A stretch of DNA of 46,951 nt from a virus. Location: positions 1 through 46,951 of IMG/VR virus record IMGVR_UViG_3300021185_002429; one strand, given 5' to 3'. The position numbers were made by a program, and so were the translations under genes. The notes below the pieces were generated by a model, which worked only from the letters and a program-made list of their open reading frames with translations, was not told the origin of the DNA and made no database searches. This document shows positions 1 to 8,663 of this stretch, one piece after another (position 1 is the stretch's first letter; every line of letters starts with the position of its first letter).

Positions 1-722
1 CCAGTTACTCCATCGCCGAAGTAAACCTCATAAAAACCATTTGGATTTTCTTGGAGATAATAAACTTGAGAAGCTGAATCTACAGTTAAAAGTGTTTCGA
101 ACTTAGTATATACTTGATAAGAAGTTGATTGTTCATTCTCTTGGACTCTCACACGAAGTGTAGAAGTATCAGCGTCTTTATCTGAGAGTTGGAACTTCTG
201 ATTCTCTATATCATTATCCACTCTATAAAGTAAAGACTTATGTCGGCCCTCGGCCAATTTTACATTATTAAAAGTATAGGTGTTATTAGTAGTATTTAAA
301 TTAGCGGACATATTTTCTAAAGTAGAAAAGTCATATGTAATACCCGAGGCCTCTGATGTAAACTTTGAACCTCTTTTTAAAATGATTAAGTTCGGTCTAT
401 TACCTGACATAGTACTTGCGTCTACTACTAGATTGACAGTAGCTCTTGGAGATAAAACAGAACGTGGAGTATAACCTAAGAGTTTCGCTCTAGTAACCAC
501 ATTACCTCTAATCTGTGCTGAATCTAAAAAGGCTTCATTTAAAGAGTAGTGAGCGGCCATCGCATTATAATGGGTGTTATATGAGAGAACATCTAAGAGT
601 ACATTTAAACCCGATCCATCAAAGTCGTGGTCTGTAAACTCATTCTGAGCTTTTAAAAAGTTTTTTAGATTCTTCTTGATTTCGTCAAAATCTAATTCTG
701 TGACATTTAAATTACTTGCCAT
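1..722 (-). CDS. 6: Baseplate wedge protein gp6 (partial, 3' end outside window)
   Basis: T4 gp6 forms the inner ring of the baseplate wedge around the hub. The frame is open from the ATG at 720-722 to the window edge, giving 240 residues of the N-terminal part. The segment SYNTHYNAMAAHYSLNEAFL, followed by a short stretch ending in AKLLGYTPRS, is characteristic of the gp6/baseplate J-like N-terminus. It starts 6 nt after the gp25 stop, so it is translated in the same late operon. The C-terminal part is beyond position 1. Confidence 0.92.
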   Translation of the reverse strand, partial: MASNLNVTELDFDEIKKNLKNFLKAQNEFTDHDFDGSGLNVLLDVLSYNTHYNAMAAHYSLNEAFLDSAQIRGNVVTRAKLLGYTPRSVLSPRATVNLVVDASTMSGNRPNLIILKRGSKFTSEASGITYDFSTLENMSANLNTTNNTYTFNNVKLAEGRHKSLLYRVDNDIENQKFQLSDKDADTSTLRVRVQENEQSTSYQVYTKFETLLTVDSASQVYYLQENPNGFYEVYFGDGVT

Positions 723-728
723 AATATC

Positions 729-1181
729 TTACCTTATTCTTTTGAGAACTATATTAACTTGTCCTATTTCGTTTGATTGTCTTATTAAGTACTTAACTTG
801 TATATTATAATTATTCTGGTCTGGTACAGGAGTTACATTTATCTTAATTAAACGAATACGCGGTTCACTTTCTAGTATGACATCTTCTATACTTTCTCTA
901 ATAGAGATAGTTGTGATTGTATCCATTGGTTCAAATAAAAGAGCTTTTAAATTCGCACCTATCTGTGGCTGAAAGGGTCTTTCAAAGAAGTTAGTAAGAA
1001 TTAAATTCCTTACCGCATTCTTTATCGCCTCTGAATCCTTCAAAGGAGTTATATCATTACGAAAGGGGTGCAAAATTAATTTTAAATCTAAATCTCTATA
1101 CCCTTTCGTACGAGATGTTCTAGTAGTAATACTCTTATCTGATATATTAATAGTACTAGATTTTCTTTCTACTGTTGCCAT
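729..1181 (-). CDS. 25: Baseplate wedge protein gp25
   Basis: This is a 150-residue GPW/gp25-family protein that nucleates the sheath-baseplate junction in contractile tails. The family core is visible: a conserved DI..LKDSEAIKNAVRNL segment, then FFERPFQPQIG and the C-terminal strand-rich part. Its length matches T4 gp25 (about 130 residues) with a short N-terminal extension. The ATG lies 5 nt after a perfect late box (TATAAATA, 1187-1194) and there is no Shine-Dalgarno, so the late transcript should start at or next to the start codon. Confidence 0.93.
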   Translation of the reverse strand: MATVERKSSTINISDKSITTRTSRTKGYRDLDLKLILHPFRNDITPLKDSEAIKNAVRNLILTNFFERPFQPQIGANLKALLFEPMDTITTISIRESIEDVILESEPRIRLIKINVTPVPDQNNYNIQVKYLIRQSNEIGQVNIVLKRIR

Positions 1182-1186
1182 ATACT

Positions 1187-1194
1187 TATTTATA
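1187..1194 (-). promoter_or_regulatory. T4-type late promoter box, leaderless configuration
   Basis: Exact TATAAATA on the minus strand, 5 nt before the gp25 ATG. In T4 the start site lies about 6 nt after this box, so the mRNA would begin at the ATG. Confidence 0.75.
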
Positions 1195-1199
1195 ACCTT

Positions 1200-2528
1200 T
1201 TATATGATGATTGTAATATTTTGGTTTACTTCTGTCGCGTTTTGTAGTATAATACTATTACCACTTATAGTATAATCTGTATCTAAAACCCCTAGGACAC
1301 CAGCAATAATTACTTTACTGGGTGCGGTTTCCAGACTTAAAACGGACCCGAAATTGTCAACCCCCTGTATAGTGGACTGATCTTTCACCCTGGTAAAAAC
1401 GTATATATCTGGCGAACTTCCTGTATCTCCAACTAGCGGGGTCGTATTTCTAGTCAATATAGGGAGAGAAGTTTTCCCTGGATTTAAAACGGGTGTTATA
1501 GTTAAAGGGTTAGTTAGGTCTATACTCTTAGGTAATCCTATTAAAGAGAGAAAGTCACAGAAATCAAACATCACCCAATCTAATATCTTTCCAAGTCCTA
1601 TTGCGTCCAGAAATTTCTTTACTATGTTTAACCATTCTTGGATAAGAAACTTTGGTATATTCTCTCCAAAGTCTCTGAGTCCCTCTAAGAACCTTTCCAT
1701 TCTTCTTTCGTCACTAATTATAAACTCGTTGGGTTTACCCCCTATTATATCCATTAAACTATATACTCCAATAGGAGTTGGTATTACTATACTTTCTATA
1801 GAAGAAATTATCTGTTCTCTTAATTCTTGTTTCAAGTGATCAGGTGCGTCTCGTAGTTCGTCGCGTAAGCTGTCTATCTTAGTTTTGATTAATGATTCTA
1901 TATCTAAACTAGTTAACGTCGGTAGAGAAGGAAGACCTAACGCGTCCCATATTTCATCAAATAAATCTATTAGTTTCCCGGCGGCGCTATATATTAAACC
2001 TAAAGCGCCTTTGTTTAACTGTGCCATTATATACGAAAATAAAACCTCCACTTTAAAGTCGTCACTTACGAGTCCATATTCTCCATCGTATACTTTATAG
2101 GGGTCTGGAATTAAAGAATATAATTCGTCTATTTGGTTTACAAGCTGACCTTTTAGTGTTATAATATAATTAGCATCTGTAAAAAACTTTATTAAGTCTA
2201 TACTAATCCCTATCCCTGGAATAGGAACAACAAAGTTTATTGGAGTTATATCGCCTATTAATTCTAGTATCTTAACCTGGACGTATAGATGATATTCTTG
2301 TGTCAACGCTGTAATTCGTTTCTCCCACTCGATCTCTGGTATTCTAAGAGTAGGAAAGACTGGAGAAGAAACAGTTACTGGAAACGATCCTAGTAAGTCA
2401 TCTATTTCTTGGAGTAAATCTTTTATTTCCTGTTCTGGTCTATTCGCAAGTTGAATAAAGACATTAGTAAGTTCTCCCTTAGTAGGAAGAAGAACCGCGG
2501 AACAGGGGATGTCAATACGAGTTGACAT
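1200..2528 (-). CDS. Virion structural protein between gp25 and gp5 (unknown role)
   Basis: This 442-residue protein is not assigned to a named T4 protein. The N-terminal half is rich in predicted helices with acidic turns. The middle (about 95-125) is hydrophobic with repeated Pro/Gly-Ile. The C-terminal 90 residues look like beta structure (short V/I/T-rich strands ending NITIII). It lies between the gp5 spike and gp25 genes in a continuous baseplate operon (2 nt from gp5), so a baseplate or tail role is inferred from context only. No catalytic motif was seen. Confidence 0.6.
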   Translation of the reverse strand: MSTRIDIPCSAVLLPTKGELTNVFIQLANRPEQEIKDLLQEIDDLLGSFPVTVSSPVFPTLRIPEIEWEKRITALTQEYHLYVQVKILELIGDITPINFVVPIPGIGISIDLIKFFTDANYIITLKGQLVNQIDELYSLIPDPYKVYDGEYGLVSDDFKVEVLFSYIMAQLNKGALGLIYSAAGKLIDLFDEIWDALGLPSLPTLTSLDIESLIKTKIDSLRDELRDAPDHLKQELREQIISSIESIVIPTPIGVYSLMDIIGGKPNEFIISDERRMERFLEGLRDFGENIPKFLIQEWLNIVKKFLDAIGLGKILDWVMFDFCDFLSLIGLPKSIDLTNPLTITPVLNPGKTSLPILTRNTTPLVGDTGSSPDIYVFTRVKDQSTIQGVDNFGSVLSLETAPSKVIIAGVLGVLDTDYTISGNSIILQNATEVNQNITIII

Positions 2529-2530
2529 AG

Positions 2531-3049
2531 TTAAGAAGGAGTTCCGTTAAGAAATATCTGCGGCGCTGTGAGAAAGATATTCCCATTACTATCGAAAGTT
2601 ATAAAGGAAGTAGGATTAGTTCCATGAGTGATTTTAATAGTTTCAGACCCCGATTTATTTTCTATCTCGAAGAGATGACCCGCCTGCGATTTATATACTT
2701 TCTTAGTAGTAGAGTGTTCACTAGGAACATCCACGACGCCATCAGTCTTAGACGATATCGATCCCATCACCATTGGATCCTGTGCGCTTGGTCCGTCTCT
2801 AAAGAACCCTACGACCCACGACCCTATTTCTAATTGATGTGATGATCCATTTCCTTTGATCCCCGCGGAAGTAGTTGGCATCATTACAGTTGCCCAAGGA
2901 AGATCGGACGTCGATAATACTTTTTTATTATCTGTATACCAACCAAAGGGTCTTACTTTTACTCTTCCAAGTTTTTCTGGATCATCTATATCTTCTATTT
3001 CTCCAGTAAACCAAGAGAATTGTTGTTCTACGAATTCGTCGCGTCTCAT
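2531..3049 (-). CDS. 5: Baseplate spike gp5-like OB-fold protein without lysozyme domain
   Basis: This 172-residue protein begins with the gp5/VgrG-type OB fold (FTGEIEDIDDPEKLGRVKVR, then GSWVVGFFRDGPSAQDPMVM). It is followed by a short strand-repeat tail (IKITHGTNP, ITFDSNGNIFLTAPQIFLNG) that resembles the start of the beta-helix needle. T4 gp5 is 575 residues with an internal lysozyme domain; that domain is absent here, so this spike cannot cut peptidoglycan itself. It overlaps the hub gene upstream by 4 nt. Confidence 0.85.
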   Translation of the reverse strand: MRRDEFVEQQFSWFTGEIEDIDDPEKLGRVKVRPFGWYTDNKKVLSTSDLPWATVMMPTTSAGIKGNGSSHQLEIGSWVVGFFRDGPSAQDPMVMGSISSKTDGVVDVPSEHSTTKKVYKSQAGHLFEIENKSGSETIKITHGTNPTSFITFDSNGNIFLTAPQIFLNGTPS

Positions 3050-4368
3050 ATTATACTCTCCTCAATATCTAAATTAACTGAACTTGAATTTCTTTTTAAA
3101 GTAACTCGCATCATATATTCGTTTGTTTTTAAATCATGTATTATATTAGTAACTAAATACTTTCCACTTTGGACTTTATTCACAGTTTCTTTTGCTTTAC
3201 TTTCTATTCGCGTTTCTGGAATTTCTATTTCTATTACCATACCCACATTTAATCTAAAATCTCCGGGAATCAATATCTGATGTGATTGATATTCTAAATT
3301 TTCTAAATGGGAATAACCTTTTCCTACGTTATCTTGTAGTGACGCGTAATAGTTTTTTGTTTTATTAAATGCTGCACTATTCAAATTAAAGAAAAAGTTT
3401 TTAGAATCTGGAAAGTCTGTTAAATTTTTTTCTTTTATTTTATTATTTCTTTTTAAGTCCGCAAAAGGTTTATGTGATTCAATACTAGTACTACTATCAT
3501 AAGAGTAAGTATATGTTTTTTCTTTCTTCTCTTTCGTAGCTATATCAAAGAAGTGAGATTTACTAGTAAAGGCGCCCTGTTGAAGTCCTGTGAATTTTGA
3601 CACACTATAATCTGATGACATTTCCACAATTCTTTTTCTTACTTCTTCGTAACCTTTATCTGATTCCATATTATTACTAAGGGTTTCTCTTATAGAATAC
3701 TTATCGAAAGGAACTTGATCAATTAATGCTTTAAGACTTTTAAATTTTATTCCATTTGTGAAAGTTTCAAAAAAATAATAAGGAGTCCCATCGTCGAATG
3801 TATTAATTAATAAGAAATTTATAGCACTCAATGGTTTTATTTTAGGAAAAACTCCAGTCATTTGAGGAGTCGCTGTATCTATTTCTAGTTTACTTAGGGG
3901 TATATCCAAATCACTAGTGCATATCTTTTGAATCGTTTGACCTACTGATCCATTAAAGGAATTGCCCTTGGAAACGACCTGATTACTGAGAATATGAGGA
4001 GAAACACACCTCATCTGATACGTCGTCAGCCCACGTTTTTCCTTGACAAAGTTCAATACCTCTATTACACGAAATTCGAGTGAATATTTTTCATTTCCGT
4101 AGTGAGCGTTCCTTTCTAATTCCAAGGAAATTTTTTCATTACCAGAAAGTCTTAACCTTTCTATATAATTTTCTGTATCCCCTACAGAAACGATAATTTC
4201 CAACCCTGGATTCTCTATATTTTCGATTACTTCTATTCTTGTTACTAGATTGTTGATATCAAATTCATAATTTCCTTCTCCATGTGTATTATTAGATGAG
4301 AGAATTATTTTTTTTCTACTATAGGAAGTTGGAAGTATTGTATTTCTGGCAGAACTTTTTTCAGTCAT
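3046..4368 (-). CDS. Baseplate hub protein, gp27-like candidate
   Basis: This 440-residue protein is of a size comparable with T4 gp27 (391) and sits directly before the gp5 spike, the usual place of the hub subunit that seats the spike. Visible features are a strand-rich N-terminal half (VTRIEVIENIENPGLEIIVS), a central segment with SVGQTIQKIC, and a C-terminal domain with IPGDFRLNVGMVIEIEIPET, a pattern common in gp27/gpD-type hub proteins. Identity is inferred from architecture and position; a different hub component is possible. Confidence 0.65.
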   Translation of the reverse strand: MTEKSSARNTILPTSYSRKKIILSSNNTHGEGNYEFDINNLVTRIEVIENIENPGLEIIVSVGDTENYIERLRLSGNEKISLELERNAHYGNEKYSLEFRVIEVLNFVKEKRGLTTYQMRCVSPHILSNQVVSKGNSFNGSVGQTIQKICTSDLDIPLSKLEIDTATPQMTGVFPKIKPLSAINFLLINTFDDGTPYYFFETFTNGIKFKSLKALIDQVPFDKYSIRETLSNNMESDKGYEEVRKRIVEMSSDYSVSKFTGLQQGAFTSKSHFFDIATKEKKEKTYTYSYDSSTSIESHKPFADLKRNNKIKEKNLTDFPDSKNFFFNLNSAAFNKTKNYYASLQDNVGKGYSHLENLEYQSHQILIPGDFRLNVGMVIEIEIPETRIESKAKETVNKVQSGKYLVTNIIHDLKTNEYMMRVTLKRNSSSVNLDIEESII

Positions 4369-4379
4369 AACTATTTTTT

Positions 4380-5321
4380 TTATTTGTTAAGAATTTTCTC
4401 AAATTCTGACACAAATTCTCCTATGAATTCTGGATTAATTACTCTAATAGAGGATCTTTCGTCATTTTTTTCTTGAATGTATTCTCTATTAGTCATAATA
4501 GATAATGCGGTTTCTGATTTGGCCAATCTTTCTGATGGAATATTTAATTCATCTAAGATTCCTTCGGCGGTGGCGTAGGAAGGTTGATATAAATTTGAGA
4601 TAGTAGTTGGATTTCCTTCATCAAGAGGAGAAGGATCGTTAATAAATCTTTCGTTACTGTAAATTCTTTTTTCTGTTTCTCCTGTAATCACATCAGTTTC
4701 GTTAATATAGTAGTGATGTGGTGCATCGACGTACTTATATACTATATGAGACTGAACTTCATCTTCACTAGTACTACCTATTACAGATTCTTTTTGATTT
4801 CCGTCACCAATAAATGCAGCGTTACCACTTCCAAGTGTAACATTTTGGACTATTAATTGATTTAGGTCAATATTTTTTCTGACAAGAGTTCCACTACACC
4901 CAGAAGCTCCTCCAGTAATAGTTTCTCCTAAGGAAAATTTTCCAGAAATGGAATTTTCTGTCTGTAAAGCTCCATCACTATTAGGTTGGACTGAAGGATC
5001 ACAAGTAATTACAAATCCATTATACTCAGTATTCAAATATTCTAGTAAAAGTTCCTGAGACATCGGCCAAACTTTATATCCATCGTGGAGAAATTCATTT
5101 ACTACAAAGAAAGTCCAATAATAATCTGGAGTTCCATATAATCTTTGTGAAACTATGTCTGGTCTTTCTCCATTTTTTATTTCATACTTCATATATAGAG
5201 ATGGAGAGTCGATAAATTCTTGAAGTGGTCGCACACTTCTATAGATATCTACTATTTTTTGAACTGTGCCAGTTCGATTTATGTCATAATCTACTTTAGG
5301 AAATAATTTAAAGTAACTCAT
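4380..5321 (-). CDS. 53: Baseplate wedge protein gp53
   Basis: gp53 clamps neighbouring wedges in T4. The N-terminal 100 residues carry the gp53 signature: RPDIVSQRLYGTPDYYWTFF followed by a short WP-containing stretch, comparable with T4 gp53 PEELANAIYGNPQLYW. At 313 residues it is longer than T4 gp53 (196). A Gly/Ser-rich insertion in the middle (about 110-190, containing SISGKFSLGETITGG) probably forms an extra exposed domain. It starts 3 nt after the gp48 stop. Confidence 0.87.
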   Translation of the reverse strand: MSYFKLFPKVDYDINRTGTVQKIVDIYRSVRPLQEFIDSPSLYMKYEIKNGERPDIVSQRLYGTPDYYWTFFVVNEFLHDGYKVWPMSQELLLEYLNTEYNGFVITCDPSVQPNSDGALQTENSISGKFSLGETITGGASGCSGTLVRKNIDLNQLIVQNVTLGSGNAAFIGDGNQKESVIGSTSEDEVQSHIVYKYVDAPHHYYINETDVITGETEKRIYSNERFINDPSPLDEGNPTTISNLYQPSYATAEGILDELNIPSERLAKSETALSIMTNREYIQEKNDERSSIRVINPEFIGEFVSEFEKILNK

Positions 5322-5324
5322 TTA

Positions 5325-6158
5325 TTATCCTCCAATTTTTAGTTCGTCGTAAGAAGAACCAGCCTTAATTTCTATCTGTTCTATGTCGTCAAGACTATCA
5401 GTATCGACATATAAATCTTCTCTCGTAAGTTGTCTTTGTTCTTGGAACGTTAACCCTATTGAAGTATCGGTAGGCGCGCCATCTTTGAAATACATATTTC
5501 CACCTTGTTGATTATAATTAGTATTCAAAGATGTCAAATAACTATCTTTGATAGTAGGAAGATATTTATTTCTATCTCCATTTGGTAGATGGAAAGTAAT
5601 TCTAAAGAGTGGTGGATATTCTAATGCAAATCCACTTCCAAGTTTTTTAGGATACATAAATTTCCTAAAAGTATTTTCTATTTTTGTAATAATATCGGAT
5701 TCTTTTTCGGAAGTTGGCATCATTTGGAAATTAAAATTAAAATTTCTTATCTGCATGTCATTAAATGTCGCGGTCGACATATTATTACTAGTAACATTTC
5801 CTTGGACTAATCCAATTTTAGTCGCACCCTCTAAACTTCCTCCAGACATTTGATTAATAACTGCTGCCGCAATCGCCTGAGATTCCCTTTGTTTAGAAGT
5901 ACTTAATTCATTATTAGTTGATGCCTTTTTATTTCTATTATTTTCAAACGCAGTAATCGCACCAAGATTAATAGTATCGAAAGACGCACCATCTTGAATC
6001 TGAAAATCCATAGGAAGGAAAAGATTAATAGATTTACTTCCTCCATCCATATTCATTCTTCCAGTTTCAGCGTTTCTGGTTCTTATAAGAAATCTTATAA
6101 ATGGTCTTTCTTCCACGTTGAGTGGAAATCTTAATGTATTATCGTTATCTTGTGCCAT
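5325..6158 (-). CDS. 48: Baseplate tail-tube cap gp48
   Basis: gp48 caps the hub and starts tail-tube growth with gp54. The C-terminal half of this 277-residue protein has the family pattern: a stretch with KIENTFRKFMYPK, then FRITFHLPNGDRNKYLP, an NYN motif and PTDTSIGLTFQEQRQLTRED. The N-terminal third is a low-complexity Asn/Gln/Ser stretch. It is the first gene of the leftward baseplate operon, downstream of a late box at 6201-6208 in a 50-bp divergent gap. Confidence 0.82.
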   Translation of the reverse strand: MAQDNDNTLRFPLNVEERPFIRFLIRTRNAETGRMNMDGGSKSINLFLPMDFQIQDGASFDTINLGAITAFENNRNKKASTNNELSTSKQRESQAIAAAVINQMSGGSLEGATKIGLVQGNVTSNNMSTATFNDMQIRNFNFNFQMMPTSEKESDIITKIENTFRKFMYPKKLGSGFALEYPPLFRITFHLPNGDRNKYLPTIKDSYLTSLNTNYNQQGGNMYFKDGAPTDTSIGLTFQEQRQLTREDLYVDTDSLDDIEQIEIKAGSSYDELKIGG

Positions 6159-6169
6159 ATTTTTTACCT

Positions 6170-6177
6170 TATAAATA
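6170..6177 (+). promoter_or_regulatory. Late promoter box for the rightward gp4 operon
   Basis: Exact TATAAATA on the plus strand, 31 nt before the gp4 ATG. It faces the minus-strand box at 6201-6208; predicted start sites are about 6184 (plus) and 6194 (minus), so the two transcripts would overlap by roughly 10 nt. Confidence 0.7.
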
Positions 6178-6200
6178 GTAATATTAATTAACTATAAGAG

Positions 6201-6208
6201 TATTTATA
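6201..6208 (-). promoter_or_regulatory. Late promoter box for the leftward gp48 operon
   Basis: Exact TATAAATA on the minus strand, 42 nt before the gp48 ATG and directly abutting the gp4 ATG on the other strand. Confidence 0.7.
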
Positions 6209-6655
6209 ATGGCTTATAAAGGGAAATATACAATAAAACATAAAGATAAGTACTTGGGTGATCCAACCAAAGTAGTCTATCGTTCGTTATGGGAAAGACA
6301 AGCATTCAAGTGGTGTGAGAATAGTCCTCGAGTAAAGAAATGGAATAGTGAAGAAATCGTTGTTCCTTACAAGTGTAAAACAGATAATAGATTACATAGA
6401 TATTATGTTGATTTATTAGTAGAATTTGACAATAGGGATATTGTTTTAGTAGAAATCAAACCAAAAAAAGAAACAAAACCACCTAAAAATCCAAAGAGAA
6501 AGACCAAAAGATATGTGAATGAAGTAATGACATATGTGAAAAATACTTCTAAATGGGAGGCCGCAAAACAATATGCTGACCATAAGGGATGGAAATTTCA
6601 GATATGGACTGAAGATACTTTATCTAATCTTGGCATCAAACTTCTGAAAGGATAG
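6209..6655 (+). CDS. 4: Head completion protein gp4 (TnsA-like nuclease fold)
   Basis: This 148-residue protein is almost exactly the size of T4 gp4 (150), which acts on filled heads before tail joining. It shows the TnsA/VRR-like core: VVYRSLWERQAFKWCE, then HRYYVDLLVEF followed by a short linker and VLVEIKPKKE. The D...E-x-K arrangement is the PD-(D/E)XK-type metal site. It is the first gene of the rightward late operon. Confidence 0.9.
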   Translation: MAYKGKYTIKHKDKYLGDPTKVVYRSLWERQAFKWCENSPRVKKWNSEEIVVPYKCKTDNRLHRYYVDLLVEFDNRDIVLVEIKPKKETKPPKNPKRKTKRYVNEVMTYVKNTSKWEAAKQYADHKGWKFQIWTEDTLSNLGIKLLKG

Positions 6656-6663
6656 TATAAATA
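6656..6663 (+). promoter_or_regulatory. Late promoter box, leaderless configuration
   Basis: Exact TATAAATA with 5 nt to the ATG at 6669; no Shine-Dalgarno between. Overlaps the gp4 stop region. Confidence 0.72.
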
Positions 6664-6668
6664 GATAT

Positions 6669-7262
6669 ATGGCATCTTTATTTGATACATTACAGTTAGG
6701 AGCGTTAAGGTCTGGAATTACTTTAAGAACTAAAGCATCCAAAAAATGGTTCCAAGAGAAGATTGAAGACATGAAAAAACCTTCTAGGGCCGCATTATTA
6801 AGAGATAATGCATTGGAACCTAGTAGTAGAGAAATGGTCGGAAATATGTATATGTATTTCTATGACCCTAAAGGTAAACAAGATTTACCATATTACGATA
6901 GATTTCCTTTGGTAGTAATGATTGAAAGATATAAAGATGGATTTTTAGGATTGAATTTACATTACTTACGACCAGATATTAGGGCAAAATTTCTTGATGA
7001 ATTAATGAAATTGGCCCCTGGTAAAGTAAAGAGTAATACAAGATTACTTAAAGCCAAATATGACTTACTTCAATCCACTAGAAAATTTAAAGAATTTAGA
7101 CCCTGTTTAAAAAGATATTTAGGATCACAAATAAGGTCTAAAGTAGTAAGAGTACCCATGCCAGAGTGGGAAATAGCTATCTTTCTTCCGACTGATCAGT
7201 TTGTTAAGGCATCCAAAACTGAAGTATGGAATGAAAGTATTAGAATTGCGAGAAAAAGTTAA
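6669..7262 (+). CDS. Conserved T4-like virion assembly protein next to gp4
   Basis: This 197-residue protein is of uncertain role. It carries a conserved-looking core, MYMYFYDPKGKQDLPYYDRF followed by PLVVMIERYKDGFLGLNLHY, and a basic C-terminus. In T4, gp4 is flanked by gp2 (DNA end protector) and gp53. Since gp53 is elsewhere here, a gp2-like or head/tail completion role is possible, but this rests on position. It has its own late box with a leaderless start and overlaps the next gene by 1 nt. Confidence 0.6.
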   Translation: MASLFDTLQLGALRSGITLRTKASKKWFQEKIEDMKKPSRAALLRDNALEPSSREMVGNMYMYFYDPKGKQDLPYYDRFPLVVMIERYKDGFLGLNLHYLRPDIRAKFLDELMKLAPGKVKSNTRLLKAKYDLLQSTRKFKEFRPCLKRYLGSQIRSKVVRVPMPEWEIAIFLPTDQFVKASKTEVWNESIRIARKS

Positions 7263-7924
7263 TGGCCAGTATAGATAAATTAAAATCAGTAATTACTTCG
7301 CGTGGCGGTATGGCGAGAAAGAATAGATATAATGTCTTTTTCACACCCCCGTCGATGTCTTTATTCAATATAGACCCACAAGCAATTCTATCAAATGTTC
7401 TTACAGGACAAGATGTTAGTGTTGGAACTTTAGTAAATGATCCGAGAGATATTTCACTATTATGTGATTCAGTAACTCTACCCGGACGTTCTCTTTCTAC
7501 TATGGAATATCAAGACCAGTTTCAAGTTATAAAAATGCCTTACACCTTTGTAGATAGTGAGGTGAGTTTTAGTTTTCTTTTAACTAAAGATTACTATATG
7601 AAAAGAATATTCGACAATTGGATAGATGGAATTATTAACGCGAAAGATGCGGAAGGTAATGTTGTTCCATACCAATTGGGATATAAAAAAGACTACTCGA
7701 CAGATATAGTCATTCAGCAGTTAGATGAAGAAGATGTTCCTGTCTATGGAGTTAAGTTAATAAACGCGTTCCCTATTAATATTGGTGATATAGAATTAGG
7801 TAACGCAAATGAGAATGAATTTTCGAAGGTAGAAATTACTTTTGGATATGATAAATATGAAGTAGAAGGACCATTAAGTAGTACTGTATCGCAGATTACT
7901 TCTGGTCTTTCTATATTTGGATAA
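7262..7924 (+). CDS. Tail-tube-fold protein (gp19/gp54 family)
   Basis: This 220-residue protein has the features of the T4 gp19-type tube fold: N-terminal GGMARKNRYNVFFTPP, then LLCDSVTLPGRSLSTMEYQ (the surface loop region typical of tube proteins) and a C-terminal strand KVEITFGYDKYE. As a single copy next to gp26 rather than near the sheath gene it may be the gp54-like tube initiator and not the major tube protein. Choice between the two is inference. Confidence 0.7.
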   Translation: MASIDKLKSVITSRGGMARKNRYNVFFTPPSMSLFNIDPQAILSNVLTGQDVSVGTLVNDPRDISLLCDSVTLPGRSLSTMEYQDQFQVIKMPYTFVDSEVSFSFLLTKDYYMKRIFDNWIDGIINAKDAEGNVVPYQLGYKKDYSTDIVIQQLDEEDVPVYGVKLINAFPINIGDIELGNANENEFSKVEITFGYDKYEVEGPLSSTVSQITSGLSIFG

Positions 7925-7943
7925 TATAATAGGAGAATAAATT

Positions 7944-8663
7944 ATGGCTTTGCCGTTAGTGAATGCGTCTAAGTACGAGGCGACTATACCAAGTACTGGA
8001 CAGGTGATTGAGTTTAGACCTTTCTTAGTTAAAGAAGAAAAACTCCTTATGGTAGCTTTAGAATCGAAAGATGATAAACTTATCGTAAGAACAATGAAAG
8101 ATGTATTAAGTTCGTGTGTCTATTCGGATATCGATATTAATACTTTTACTACTTTCGATTTGGAAGAACTTTTTTTAAGGTTAAGAGCTAAATCAGTGGG
8201 AGAGAAAGTAGAATTAAATTTAAAATGTGAAGAATGTGATTATGAAAACCCACAAGTAGTTGACCTTGACGAGTTAGGTGTTAAGATTAACGAAGATAGA
8301 AATAATGTTGTTATGATTAATGACGAGGTTGGAATTGAGTTTAAATATCCGTCTTTGACTGATTTAGAAGGACTGAATGTAGTTAAAGAAGGAGATACTA
8401 AAGGACAACTTAAGGCGATGACGCATTTAATTATTAAAAGTATTAAGAGTATTTTTGATAATGATAATGTTTATCCAGCAGTCGATCAAACCGACGAAGA
8501 GTTGGAAAACTTTATCGATGCGTTAAACTCTAACCAGTTTAAAGAGATTTCTGAATGGTTAAGTAATATCCCATCGTTAATTCATAATATAGAATATAGT
8601 TGTAACAAATGTGGACACGAGAATAGTCTGGAGTTAAGAGGTCTCCAAAGTTTTTTTACTTAG
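7944..8663 (+). CDS. 26: Baseplate hub/chaperone protein gp26 (T4_baseplate family)
   Basis: This 239-residue protein matches the T4 gp26 family: N-terminal FRPFLVKEEKLLMVALESKD, a central LTDLEGL segment, and two CxxC knuckles (C95-E-E-C98 and C220-N-K-C223) that probably bind one zinc. A good Shine-Dalgarno (AGGAG) precedes it. The last codons before the stop are TTT TTT ACT TAG, preceded by T, making a T TTT TTT slippery heptamer at 8651-8657; the -1 frame stays open for 65 more residues with gp51-like sequence. In T4, 26 and 51 are adjacent genes. Confidence 0.87.
   Translation: MALPLVNASKYEATIPSTGQVIEFRPFLVKEEKLLMVALESKDDKLIVRTMKDVLSSCVYSDIDINTFTTFDLEELFLRLRAKSVGEKVELNLKCEECDYENPQVVDLDELGVKINEDRNNVVMINDEVGIEFKYPSLTDLEGLNVVKEGDTKGQLKAMTHLIIKSIKSIFDNDNVYPAVDQTDEELENFIDALNSNQFKEISEWLSNIPSLIHNIEYSCNKCGHENSLELRGLQSFFT
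8651..8657 (+). other. Candidate programmed -1 frameshift site (T TTT TTT)
   Basis: Seven Ts read in the gp26 frame as agT TTT TTT ACT TAG. A -1 slip gives TTT TTT TAC TTA GGC and fuses gp26 to the downstream open frame. The heptamer fits the X XXY YYZ rule and lies 3 nt before the zero-frame stop. The product would be 303 residues. Confidence 0.6.
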
